DNA of 64,000 bases from Metridium senile (taxonomy: Eukaryota > Cnidaria > Anthozoa > Actiniaria > Metridiidae). Shown piece by piece: positions 19,448-33,200 of this stretch; positions within the stretch are counted from its first letter, which is position 1; each line of letters starts with the position of its first letter. The stretch is from positions 5,099,185 through 5,163,184 of the forward strand of contig OX459097.1 of NCBI GenBank assembly GCA_949775045.1, given 5' to 3'. A program made the translations under genes and the position numbers. The notes under the pieces were generated by a model that was given only the letters and a program-made list of their open reading frames with translations, ran no database searches and was not told the DNA's origin.

Positions 19448-19844
19448 CTTTGCAATAGTGTTTTTCACGATTACTTAAAATAGAGTATTGCAAAGCTTTG
19501 CATTTGTGGGATGGAAATGCGGACAAACTTTGTAAAAAAAGCTTCGAATACAAGGAAAAGAAGATTAATATCAGTCGAAAAACCATAGTTTTTCCATAAA
19601 TTAGAAACAACAAGACCAAAAAACATTGTTGCAGCATATTAGTATGTATTTTGGACTTGGCTTGTCCGCATTTTAATCCCATAATGCATCATAGTAGCGT
19701 CATCTTTGATACTGTGGAACACCTTCGGTTATTTTTTTGTAGTTTAATACATTTGTTTTCTCGCCTTTCTAATCGTTCCTATCCGCCGTTTAGTTGGCTG
19801 GCTCACCGCGGTTGATTTTATTTCATTGTGCAAGAGTGAAAAGC

Positions 19845-19904
19845 CAACCTCGTTCCTAGGTTCCTCTCCCTTAGCGAAAGGAGAGGGCCCTGGGAACGAG
19901 GTTG
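19845..19904. repeat. short hairpin element, family 5, second copy
   Basis: CCAACCTCGTTCCTAGGTTC pairs with GGGCCCTGGGAACGAGGTTG around TTAGCGAAAGG. It lies 400 bases from the first copy. Confidence 0.85.
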
Positions 19905-20029
19905 TTCAAAAGCTTGATGACTGTAACGAAACGTTGTGTGACAGTAGTTGCATAGACGGCGTTACACAGCTACAATTCAACATTTCTTCATACTGCATGA
20001 GCTGCTCATTGACCGGTCACAATACGCAG

Positions 20030-20212
20030 GGTCGTGACGAGGGATGTGGGATCAGGGATCACATGCCTGGGATCGGGGATCACATAGTCCGAATCAGCTG
20101 GAATCATCGGGATTGTGTGAATAAATTCAGGGATCAGGGATCAAAATTCGCCAGCTTTTAGGATCAGGGATCAATCGCTTGTGTAAAAAAATCGGGATCA
20201 CTCACGAGAAAT
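20030..20212. repeat. GGATCAGGGATCA-type short repeats
   Basis: GGGATCA or GGATCAGGGATCA recurs about nine times in 180 bases with irregular spacing (20040-20200), an irregular minisatellite. Confidence 0.75.
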
Positions 20213-21929
20213 TATCCCTCTTTTAATACGACCCTTTAATACGGCTCGAAGTCAGACTTATTAGACTCATTGCACTTACCACATAGTTAATAGAGGGAAC
20301 CCAGGCGCTTACCAAGAACACGAACCCGGCTGTTCTTTTCTTCCAAGTTATGCCCATCGCACTATGCAGTTTTCTTTGAGTTATCAAAGACCCATGGACG
20401 TTTACCAGCATGCACCGCGAAAAAGACTGAATTTCGTAGACATTTCGAGGCTGTTACGATGTGTTTATTTAACTTATTGTATTATTTTCCAATGTCCACC
20501 ACGTACTATAAATATTTTTCTATTTCTACTATCATTTACTTGATAATGTTGTCGCGATGACAACAAAACGTTGTAATTTCTTTTCGCTAGTTTTCATATT
20601 AAATTGTATTAGTAAAGTCAGTCTGATTAGAGTAATAATCTATATCATATAGATAGAAATACTAGTGTTTTTTTTTGTTTTTTTTTTTCATTCAGTTCAC
20701 TCATAAAGCATTTTATAATATCCCACAATGCACTTTCGCTCTCACTGCTCTCCAGAAATAATTAACTTTGAACATTGAATAAATATAGTTAAAAAAATTG
20801 GTGATATTTGAAGAGTCAAGCGTATATTAACCTCCCAAATCTACATTCAAATCTTCAATCTTATTACACTAGATTGTGTTACAATTCTATATGTCAATGT
20901 GTTTTCCTGTCTATAGCTAGCTGCGTTACTCAAAGCCTGATTGGCTCCGATCAAGTGTTCTACCTGTTTCAACATTCGATTCTGTTTTTTTTTTCATGTA
21001 TATTGCACTTCCAACCTAAAATAGACTAGCTGGTCTATGAATAAACTAATAATACTGAACTGTATGAAAAGATTTCTCCGAATTTATAACATGGAAAGTT
21101 TTATTTTTTTTGACGGTCAATGTGTCTGATTAGAGATTCAAAAATGCTGTTTTTAATACATGTTTATTTATTCATTTAGATTAATCGCTGAGATTGTTCG
21201 TGTAGATTTTCACCAAAATATAATTATATTAACATAAATGTTTACAGTTGCCTTTCTCGCTAGCGACCACCCTCGGACCAGAAGAAAGTGGTCGCTTATG
21301 AGAGTGAGAGTTCAGAGAGATTCAACTGCATTTAAAAATTTACAAGTACTAGTAAATAGCCCGAAAACAACCCAAGAATTATCTAGTTTAGTGCTAAATA
21401 CGCTAGAGTGTATTTCACAGTGGTGAAAACATTATACTGTCGTCTACAAAAAGGAGGAATTAGCCGGTAGTTTAAAACATGCCGCTTAAGTGTTTTTCAA
21501 GAGCTTATAAAAACCATGTTTAACTTATTCATTTGAGAGTGTTAAAAGGCAAACTTTAATATAGAAAGATAGAAAACAAACGATTTTGAGGGAAATGTTT
21601 AATAGTATAAAAGTGACAAATATTTAAAAAATAAAAACAATATATGCCATTAAGCAAAGCTATTTCAAATCGAGTTTTAACTATAAAACAAAAGCTGTAG
21701 AGTTTAGTGCTTTAAAAGGCCTTGAGGTTTTTCCTAGATTTTACGACGTTTTCGATTTCTAGTCAGGTTCATTTTCTGGTAACTCCTTCCCTTTTTTAAT
21801 TTTAATGATGAAATTTCTCGTAAAATTTTAGTATTTAGCATAATGGAAGAGGAAAAATCTTAGGCTATTTTATGCTATCTGTTATATACGCCTATGTAAA
21901 ATGTTATCCATATTTTCGTAGGTAGTCAA

Positions 21930-22045
21930 GTTGGTATGCCAATCGAACGAGTGATCGCAGTCGCTTCAGATTTAGTCAATCGAACAAGTGATCGCGGTCG
22001 CTTCAGATTTAGTCAATCGAGCAACTGATCGCACACTTCATATGT
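21930..22045. repeat. three-copy 41-bp tandem repeat
   Basis: The unit is AATCGAACGAGTGATCGCAG plus TCGCTTCAGATTTAGTC. A decayed outlying copy (TCGAACGAGTGATCGCACGC) follows near 22195. Confidence 0.8.
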
Positions 22046-22991
22046 GTCTTCGATAATTAACGAGATATATAGCAAATATGAGAATAAGGAGTAAACTCAA
22101 GATATATAAGCATATCATTTAGTATTCTTGTTATTTACATCGTTTTCGGTAGTAAATAAGTTGAGATTTCTTATTTCACTTAGTGCGGACAATATCGAAC
22201 GAGTGATCGCACGCTTTATACGCTTCAATAATTACCGAAATAGCCTTCCTTTATTGTCGCCTCCCGGATCAGTCGGTGATCATTTATTCCTTTAATTCGA
22301 ATGCCGACACCATTTGCTGGCTTTTTGCTCTATAAATTGTGATTAAATCTCCCATGCGCGGTGCCTGTCTTTGATATTCATTCAGAGCAATTGTATTCTC
22401 TCGGGCAGTTTTCATGGTATAGATGACGTCTGCTACACAAAGCCTCTGGTTTTGTAAGGATCGCTTTGTTGTGGACCAACACCGTAAAAGCATAATTGCG
22501 GTTTTGTTTCGGGAATAAAAACGATAAGCGATCGACGTTAATGATACTTTGGATACGTGTGTATACTACTAAAGCTTTACTTTTCATAATGATATTCACA
22601 ACATGTCAATTATTTCTCGAACGCGTGACATGATTGCGTGACATACGTAACGGGGCTTGAAAGGGGAATTAACTCATATTAAAGCGATATCTTACAAATC
22701 CTAATAGGCTTAGGTGTATACTAGGCAGTATAGACCTGCTATTGGGGTGATATTAGTTGTTGTTGTGTTATAAGAAAGTAGAGGTATATAATGTAGGCGT
22801 CGTGACGTCACAGTCAGGACATCGTGATTATTTACCGGTGTGATGAACACATGCATCTCAATGAATTGCTTCAACGGCTAGGGTTTCATGAAGAGCTATT
22901 TATCGGCCAATGCGGCGGCCAGTTATGGCATGCTAAGGCCTTCTGGCTGGCTTATAACGAGTGGTCCATCTAGTCCTTTAATAGTGTGGTT

Positions 22992-22997
22992 TTATAA
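22992..22997 (+). promoter_or_regulatory. possible TATA-like box for the esterase gene
   Basis: TTATAA lies 211 bases before the esterase ATG at 23208, and another TATATAA occurs near 22792. AT-rich DNA makes such matches common, so this is only a candidate. Confidence 0.15.
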
Positions 22998-23207
22998 GCT
23001 GCTTCTTAGAACACAACAACTCTCAATGTCAGTTTATAATCGACAAATCGTCATTAGTCCTTAACCTCGTTTATAACCACAGATATTACACGATCGAACT
23101 AATCTACTGAAACTGGCCTTGGAATCGTTGATTATTGCTACCAATCGGTACAATATCTCGACAATTGGAAGCACTACGGGCAGCTTACCATCGACTACAC
23201 GATCGAC

Positions 23208-26200
23208 ATGAGATTGAAGCTAGTGGTTTGGTGTGTATGGTACGCTTGTTGTTGTGTTTACACTTCACATGGAAAGCTACGAGACCATAAGAGTCTCTCC
23301 ACATTCGACAGTTTGAAGGACAGTTTAACAAATACTTACGGAAGGTCATTGCTAAGCGTACAAAGAAGAAAGAAATACACTTATAATCTCCGTAAAGTAG
23401 CCGTACGCAATGCAGTGAAACGACGTGCTCTTTGCCTCGGTAAGTAAGTCATATTGTTTTTATATGAAGGTGTGAATTAAACTGTCAAAACTAAAGATCA
23501 AGGGCTGAAGTAAATGACAACACAACTCTCCAGTTTGCAATGCAGTCGTGCATCGAATATAATCCACTCGTAAAGTGTAACAGTATGTTTTACAGGCGAT
23601 CAATATAATCTATAAGCTAACTCTTGTCTTATAAAGTGATTACTTCAAATAGCACTTGATTAAATGTGGTCAACTTGTACATTTCAATCGTTTGCACAGG
23701 CTACGCAGATATTCGGGCAATACTCGCTAAAATTCACACCATACAACAAAAAACCCTCCGGCGATGAATTCAATCTATGGATTTATTCAATCGACGTGCT
23801 CTTTCTTTATTTAAGCACACTTGAACCTTGGAAAAATACAAGAATATTTCTCGGGTACAGAGGTCTGTCAACTGTCGCAGATCAATTAATCGATTTGCTA
23901 GCGAGAGGTGTTTGGGTTTTTTCACCGTTTTTAATCTGTTGTTTTTGTTTCGCTGTTTATTTCCCCCCTAAAAATATACAGCCGGCTTTTCAAACGCTTC
24001 TTTTGCTGAATGATTTATGGCCAATCGGCGGACTTCAAAGCTATCTTCAAATCTGCCGGCGAAAACCGCGAAACATCACCGAGAACTCCATACGAAAATC
24101 GAAAACATTTCTAAATAATTCCCACTATCGAATCAGGCGAAAACAATGCGTCTAGTTTTACCCAATTTTAATTAGTATTTACATTTCTAAACGAATTTTT
24201 GCTTCTTGCTTGTCCGTGGATCAGGATTGTCTTATTTCCGACAATTCTTACCATCCTCTTATTTGTTTTGTTTCGGGAAAGTCGTTTCCCGCGTTCAATA
24301 AATTTGGTTTTACATGTGAATATGTATTCATCGGCCGGTGTTTTTTGTATTACCTTTGATCTTTTGTTGACTGCAGGGAACACGGCTCGAGTTCTCTTCA
24401 CAACTTGAATGATCTTGGTCGTATGGCGTCTAGAGAGGATTTTTGTGGCACTTTTAGATTTAACTCTTCGGAACAATCAATCGAGTTGACCAATCACAAC
24501 CAAGTACATGGGATATGTGTAGTGTTTTTTGAAAAATACTTTTTAAATACAATTTTCACTTTTCCTTTAAAATCATTTCCCGATAACTTTGTAGAAAAGC
24601 TTTCTGCATACTTATCGTAAAATCATTTTATTACCATATTCACTTTCATTTCTGGACCACTTTCATTTGAAATGGATCTATATTTTTTTCCTAGCTGTTT
24701 TTCAATTTCCCATTCATTCATGCTAAATTTCCTCTGCTGTTCCGCCGTCGGTTTTTAAAACACACAGATTAAAATACAAATTAGTCACAATGGCACTTTC
24801 TAGGCCTTTCCATTTCTCATCCATTCACTTTAATTCCCTTTCATTCATTTCATTTATTAAAATGGATCTATATTTTTTCCTTCTTTTCAATTCTCATCTA
24901 TTTATGTTAAATTTCCTCGGCTGTTCCGCATCGGTTTTTAAAACACACAGATTAAAATACAAATTCCTTATTGCACTTTCTAGGTCTTTCCATTTCTCAT
25001 CCATTCACTTCAATTCCCTTTCATTCATTTAATGTATTCATTGTAAATTTGACGGCTGCATAGAATCCATTGTTTTTGGCGGTAAAAAGTTTATTTCTCA
25101 TCCATTCATTTCAATTCCCTTTCATTTATTCATTGTAAATTTGACGGCTGCCTCGAATCCATTCGATTGTTTTTGGCGGTAACCCTTTGTAAGTCGGTGA
25201 TTACGAAGATCCTACATCAATCTAAATAGAAACATCACCTTTTTGAGTCTCAATATTTACCTCAAGAAGACTCAACTCATTTGAATATGTATACCGTTTA
25301 GATAATGAAATATTCGACAACTAAAATCTTGATAAAAAGGTTATTTGGGTTATATCGAATCCGTGTTGCCCGTAATGAGTCGATCAGATCCTGATGAATG
25401 CTTTTGACTCCGTTCTTTTAGTTCTGAATTGGAAATCTAGTTTTCAGATCTTGTTATCGATTATTTTTATTGCTTTCTGCATGTTGTTTTAATTAGACGC
25501 TTTCGCTTGATTCTTGAAGGAAATAATTGTATAATGAAGGCCGTGTTGTAATTTGTTTTTAGACGCTGTTAGTGTAAATCCGTTAATTGCGTTTGACGCG
25601 GGTTTTTTTTATTATTTCAATTTTTTATTTTTTCATTCTCTGTATTTTGTTTCTTTTTTCAAGTAATTGTCTTGTTTTCAAATATAATATTCATTTTAAT
25701 GATTTAATTTTCTATCCTGCCTATATTATTTCTTTTCGTTTAAATCGTTTTATATTTTTCATTGTTTTTTATTTATTTATTTATTTTTTTGTATGTCAGT
25801 AAAGTCACATCTTAATTAGTTTTTTTTTACGCTGTTTCATTTTACTGGGCTATCTTTTTATTTCTTTTAAGTTTTATCTTTTTGCTCCGTGCATCCGTTT
25901 GAATTTGTTCGTCTGTTTCATTTTCTGTTTTATTAAATTAATATCACTTTTCAATTTTTCCTATTGAACTTCATCATATGACATTTGATTTGATTTGATT
26001 TATTCTTTGTTCAATTTGATATTTGTACTCATATTATATTTTTGTCAACTGATAACTAAAATGATTTCGTTGTAATGATTTGTTACTGTTACGTTCGTAT
26101 ATTTGAGATTTTGGGGGTTGAGGATCGTTATTTTATTCCTAGATCGTGGTGTCTCCTTAAATGAACATCATTATTCGATTTACTATTCCGAGACGCTTCC

Positions 26201-27176
26201 GGATTGTCGTGTCCCGTCACTGCATTACTCTTAGGTTAATATCAAACATGGCGGAAATAGCATCTAAATTAATTTATTGAAAAAATAAATAAACATTTCC
26301 ATATTATGAAAATAATTGCGCGACAAAAGAAGAATTATTCCGGTTGTGCTTTTAGCCCCGAAGGCGTTCCGGAGATATGCCGAAGTATGTCGGAATTGAT
26401 CTGATGTTTTCCGAGAGCATTCCCGAAGCCCGTTACTAATGTGTGACGGCATTTGACGAGATTTGAAGGACGTTTACCGACGGTGACGCATTGTACTCGA
26501 GAGTTCCGAGTATGTAGCGGAAATGTAGCGAAACTGAGCCGAGCTCGTGATGTTTTTATTGTCAAAAACATTCCGAAGAAGTCCCGAAAATGTAACGGTG
26601 AATTATCATTTGTAATGTTCATATATCATTTTAATAAATGAACATTACGAATGATAAGTCACCTTACATTTTCGGGACTTCTTCGGGATGTCTGTTTATG
26701 CTCCGACGACCTTCCGAAAAAACACCGAGTTTTTAAAATAAATGAACCGAAGCTAACCAGATTTGTTGTCATTTCAGATGGTTCAGCGGCTGTTTTCTAT
26801 GTAAGTCACAATCCTTTATCGAGTAACTGGGTGATTCAACTACAAGCTGGAGGATCATGTAGTACTCATAAATCGTGTCACGAACGAGCTAAAGGACATT
26901 ACGGGTCATCGAAAGACTATCAATTATATATGACAGGGACCTTTCTAGCATCTGATGATCCCAATGAAAACCCGACGTTTGCTTCATGGAGTAAAGTGTT
27001 TATACCTTACTGCAGGTGAGAGATAGACCTACCATGAAATGGTTTACCCCATATAAGGTATTACGGATTGATACACGGTATTCCAAGGGCTTTAGACAGA
27101 TAACCGACTGAGGGAGAGATGCGAATACTTTCATAGAGGAAGATGGTGTAATGATTACATTGATGGTGGCATAGCA

Positions 27177-27231
<55 letters not shown>

Positions 27232-30200
27232 CCACGATGGTGATAATAATAATCACGATGATGACGATGAATTACAATTATTGATGTCAATGATCGTGAA
27301 AATGATGAGGATGATGACAATGTTGGTGACCATGATGATGATGATGACAACGATGGTGACCATGATGATGATGATGATGATAACGACGACAATGAATTAC
27401 AATCATGATGATGATGATGATGACCATGATGATCACGACGATGATGATGACGACAACAATGAATTACAATGATGATAACGATGAAGATAATATTTTCAAT
27501 GATCGTGGAAATGATGATGATGATGACTAGGATGATACCAATAATCACGATAATGATGACAACGACGATGAATTCCAATGATAATAATTTTATAAAGAAA
27601 ATGATGAATAATGATGTCCATGATCGTGAGAATGATGGCGATGACGACGATAATTTCTTATGCTGGTGACAAAGATAAGGAGGAAAAGAAGTGATAATAA
27701 TGATGCTGATGATAATAATGATGCTGATGATAATGATGATGATGATAATAATGATGCTGTTGATAATAGTGATGCTTATGATAATAGTGATAATGATGAT
27801 AGTGATGCTGATGATGATAATAATGATGATGATAATGATGATGATGATAATAATGATGCTGTTGATAATAGTGATGCTGCATATGATAATAGTGATAATG
27901 ATGATAATACTGATGCTGATGATAATGATAATTTTAACCCTTAGAACGTTTTTTTTTTGTTCATTGCAGTGGAGACGTGTTTGTTGGTCGTAAGTCTAAT
28001 TTAACCCACCCGTATGGCCTTAACATGCTGGGACATTATATTATTAAAGCAACAATGCAACAATTAATGACAGATTATAAAATCAATTCTACAAAAAATA
28101 TTGTAAGTGGAAATTGTACAACAATTATCGTGTGTGGTTCGGATGATGATGATGCTGACAATAGTGTTGATAATGGTTATGGTGGTAGTAACGATGCAAA
28201 TGATGATGATGGTGATGATGATGGTGTTAATGATGATAAAAGTAAAAGTGTAAAGCATGATGATAACGATGCTGATGGTGTTTATCATGATGATGAAAGT
28301 GGCAATGATGATGATGAAAATAACGATGTAAATGATGCTGAAGGTGTTTATCATGATGATGATGGTGTTAATGATGATGATGAAAGTAACGATGTAAATG
28401 ATGATAATGATGCTGAAGGTGTTTATCATGATGATGATGGTGTTAATGATGATGATAAAAGTAACGATGTAAATGATGATAATGATGCTGAAGGTGTTTA
28501 TCATGATGATGATGGTGTTAATGATGATGATAAAAGTAACGATGTAAATGATGATAATGATGCTGAAGGTGTTTATCATGATGATGATGGTGTTAATGAT
28601 GATGATAAAAGTAACGATGTAAATGATGATAATGATGCTGAAGGTGTTTATCATGATGATGAAAGTGGCAGTGATGATGATGAAAATAACGATGTAAATG
28701 ATGATAATGATGCTGAAGGTGTTTATCATGATGATGATGGTGTTAATGATGATGATGAAAATAACGATGTAAATGATGATAACGATGCTGATGGTGTTTA
28801 TCATGATGATGAAAGTGGCAATGATGATGATGAAAATAACGATGTAAATGATGCTGAAGGTGTTTATCATGATGATGATGGTGTTAATGATGATGATAAA
28901 AATAACGATGTAAATGATGATAATGATGCTGAAGGTGTTTATCATGATGATGATGGTGTTAATGATGATGATAAAAGTAACGATGTAAATGATGATAATG
29001 ATGTTTATAATGATGATAATAATGATGATGTTAATCATGGTGATGATGGTTTTAATGATTATGATGCTGATGATGATAGTAATGATTATGGTGGTAGTGG
29101 CGGTGGTGTTGATGATGATGATAGTAACGATATAAATGGTGGGGATGAAGATAATGATGATTGTGTTGATGATGGCCATGATCGATGATGACAATAATGA
29201 TGATGATTATCGTGGTAGTGGTGCTGATGATGATTATGATATTGATAGTGCTGCCACTGATGATGATGATAATTATGGTTGTAGTGGCGCTGCTGATGAT
29301 GATAATGATATTCATGATAATGTCATTGTCTAATATTGTAAAAAAAAAACTCACCTTAGAATATCCCTTTCTCTAGATATTATTGGGCGGTGCATCAGCT
29401 GGCGGTCTTGGCATGTTAGCTAATCTAGACTACATTCAACAACTCGTCTCGCCCGCGCAGGTTTGTCATAGCGTGATCGTTGTTAATATAATTACCAGAC
29501 ACATTTATTTACATTTGAATCAAGTCGTCAGTTGCATCATGACTGTCTGGAATAAACAGATGGGCTTAAATAATGGTTTTGTTTGAAGTTTGCGAGAATC
29601 GAAAAAGGATTTTTATTTCGATTTACTCAACGCATTATAAGACAAAACACTGGAATTATTTTCATTTTCTCATCCAGCCATCCATTCATTTATTCATGAA
29701 TTCATTCATTTATCAATCCATCTATTCTTTTATCTATCTACTCCATCAATTTATTCATTCATTCGTCTTTTTATTAATTTATTTATCTATCTATCCATTT
29801 ATCCATTCGTCCATTTGTCTATTTTTTATCCATCTATATATTCATGCATTTATCTATCTATCCATTTATCCATTCGTCCATTTGTCTATTTTTTTATCCA
29901 TCTATATATTCATGCATTTATCTATCTATCCATTTATCCATTCGTCCATTTGTCTATTTTTTTTATCCATCTATATATTCATGCATTTATCTATCTATCC
30001 ATTTATCCATTCGTCCATTTGTCTATTTTTTTATCCATCTATATATTCATGCATTTATCTATCTATCCATTTATCCATTCGTCCATTTGTCTATTTTTTT
30101 TATCCATCTATATATTCATGCATTTATCTATCTATCCATTTATCCATTCGTCCATTTGTCTATTTTTTTATCCATCTATATATTCATGAATTTATCTATC

Positions 30201-33200
30201 TATCCATTTATCCATTCGTCCATTTGTCTATTTTTTTTATCCATCTATATATTCATGCATTTATCTATCTATCCATTTATCCATTCGTCCATTTGTCTAT
30301 TTTTTTTATCCATCTATATATTCATGCATTTATCTATCTATCCATTTATCCATTCGTCCATTTGTCTATTTTTTTTATCCATCTATATATTCATGCATTT
30401 ATCTATCTATCCATTTATCCATTCGTCTATTTGTCTATTTATTTATTCTTTCATCCATTTATTCAATCTATTTATGCAATCTATTAATTCATTTATCTAT
30501 CCATCCATCCATCCATTCATTCATTTATCTATGTATCCATTCATTCATCCATTCATCCATCCATTCATTCATTTATCTATGTATCCATTCATCCATTCAT
30601 TCATCCATTCATTCATTCATTCATTCATCCATTCATCCATTCATTCATTCATTCATTTATCTATCTATGCACCTGTCTATTCTATACATTGCTATTGTCT
30701 CTCAAAGGTCCTTCAACTCCTTACATATCGTTTTCTTCTCAGGTTCGCGGTTTTAACGACGGCGGATGGTTTACACTATATCCAAGTTTTGGCGAACAAA
30801 TCGATCGGGGCACGCCGTATTTCTTCTCTGCCCTCGGAGTGGTGAGTCTTGTTGTTGGTTTTGGTGATTGTGAGTCGGTTGAAAAGATGGAGAAATGTCG
30901 ATTGATGAGAAAATAATCTTTGAAATAGAAAAAGTATTAAAGAAAATAATTGAAATGAAAATTGGAAAAATTCATGAATGGATGAATGAATGGATGGACA
31001 AATAAATGAATAAGTAATTGGATAAATGAATGAATGAATGAATGAATGCCGAATTGAATAATAATATGAATGAATAAATGGATTAATAAGATAATAAATA
31101 AATAAACAAAAGACTAAAAGGAGTTACGTAGAACAAAAAATAGAGAATGATTAACATTTTACAAGAAAAGAAAACAAGTTAGAGATAAAGAACTAGTAGA
31201 GATATAAAAAAATAAAGAAGACTGAAAAAAATAAAGAAGACTGAAAAAAAAAAACTGATCAAGAAGAGAAGCGACGAATGAGAAGATTAATGGTAACAAA
31301 TAGTAGGCGAAAAATAAAGGCGAAATATTTTCTCCTTCGATATTTTTAGTATAATATTTAAATGTATATACTTTAAGGCAAAGATAAAACGTCGATATGT
31401 GCCAAATATAGCACAAACTAGACGCACTTAGTGCGTTTACTCAGGCTACGTCTTAGAATAGTTGTGGTTTACCTGTGGCATTACCTGTGGCATTACTCAG
31501 GCTTCACTGCGGGGTAGCCTGAGTAATAAATTTAAACAATACGATTTGATAATTCTTATTTAATTCGGTACATGTGAGATGCGACGTTTGAGCTATGCCT
31601 AAGCTATTTAAATAAATTTGACTTTCATTTCATTTATTTTGCTGCCGAATTGTGCCCCCTCTGGCGACCGTGATCTTTGCCTATGTGACGTCATAGTGAA
31701 ATAGGGCAATTAGATAACTCGAATACTAATACTATAAGATCTTTTCAACATCAAAAGATTCGCGAACACTTTTATAAACAGACTAATATTTAAATACAAG
31801 TAAGCCATGTAATAGACTTGGATGATCACAAAACTGGTTACAAGTCTCGAGGTTGGCCTTGATAAATAAAAGAATCCAGCTCAGTCTCGACATGGAACCT
31901 TTGTCTTGTAATCATCCAAACGAATTCGGGAAAGGTTTATTTTTGTATGTTTTTTTTCCGCTTTTGTATGTGTGTTGTTGCGCAGCCGAGGTATGTCCGT
32001 TATTAAGAATACGGAATAAAGGAAAGAGGGATTTCATTGCAGCCATGTTTGTGGGAAAAGTACAAAAGAAAGTTTTTGAATGACAAAAGATTTCAGGTCT
32101 CTCGAGAGAAAAGCTCTATTGTTTTGACCATCAACATGACTGCCATGAAATCCCTCTATACTCTTTTCATCAAATAGTTGATCATAATCTCCATGTATTT
32201 GTATAGTTTATATTTGTATGTAAACACTCCATGTTTTTATTCAGATGTTTACAGATCTCTGGGATGGATTTGTTGATGAGTCATGCCGTAGTGAAATGCC
32301 GAAAGCCGCGGCGTGTTTATATGGAGAATTAGGTAAGGGTGCTTGTTCAAATATTATCTTATGCAGTTACTCAGTCATGTCGTCTGTCTAACAGAAACGC
32401 ACGTCCCCACGATCCAGCAACATTTTCAGTAGTTTCCGGGTTTGCAACGTATAATTTTACTGATGTATGGATCTAATCCCCATTTCCCCTCGGCCAATCA
32501 ATTAACCCGTAGTTAAGGATGGTTACTCCTTTGTGTTCTGGATTAATTTTTGCTATGTACGATATTCCCCATTTCCTCTCCGCCAAATACACGCACAGGT
32601 AGCCCAATTAAACCAGTAGTTTGCAACGTATAATTTTACTGATGTATGGATCCAATTCCCATTTCCTCTCGGCCAAATACACGCACAGAGAGCCCAATTA
32701 AACCCTTAGTTAAGGATGGCTACTCCTTTGTGATCTGGATTAAGTTTTGTTGTGTACGGTATTTTTTGGTGGAAATCCCGCAAGCCCCATCAATTATCCA
32801 ATGGTCCTTAATTGTATTGTTGTTATTTCAGTAATTAAGTACCTTACTACACCTATCTATGTCATGGTCGCGCAGTGGGACTCGTACCAACTACAGGAAC
32901 TTGTTCCGTCGAAGTTCAGGCCGAGTGTACGGCTGCCACCAGAACTACCCAGTGAAGCTGAATATTTGGCGAGGTTTGGCAATAATACACATCGATCATT
33001 ACGAAGGGTGAGTATTTGGATAGTTTTATTCATCCATGCACTTAGTATCCATTCATTCATCCATCCTATCATTCATTCATTCATTCATCCATCCGCTCAT
33101 TTATTTATTGATTCATTTATGCATTTACTCACTCATTCATCCATCTATCCATTCATTCATTAATTCGTTTGTCTTTTACTTCATTCATTCATTTATTCAT

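Noticed and set aside
22284..22493. 69-codon minus-strand frame
   Set aside because: No recognised family and no supporting exon nearby.
23664..24155. 163-codon non-repetitive frame in esterase intron 1
   Set aside because: Composition is not obviously low complexity, but I recognise no family or conserved motif, and it sits in an intron without its own gene signals. Left as chance.
29573..30845. 300-codon Ile/His/Ser/Tyr-rich frames
   Set aside because: ATCT/ATTC satellite in an intron; several frames are open at once, as expected for the repeat.
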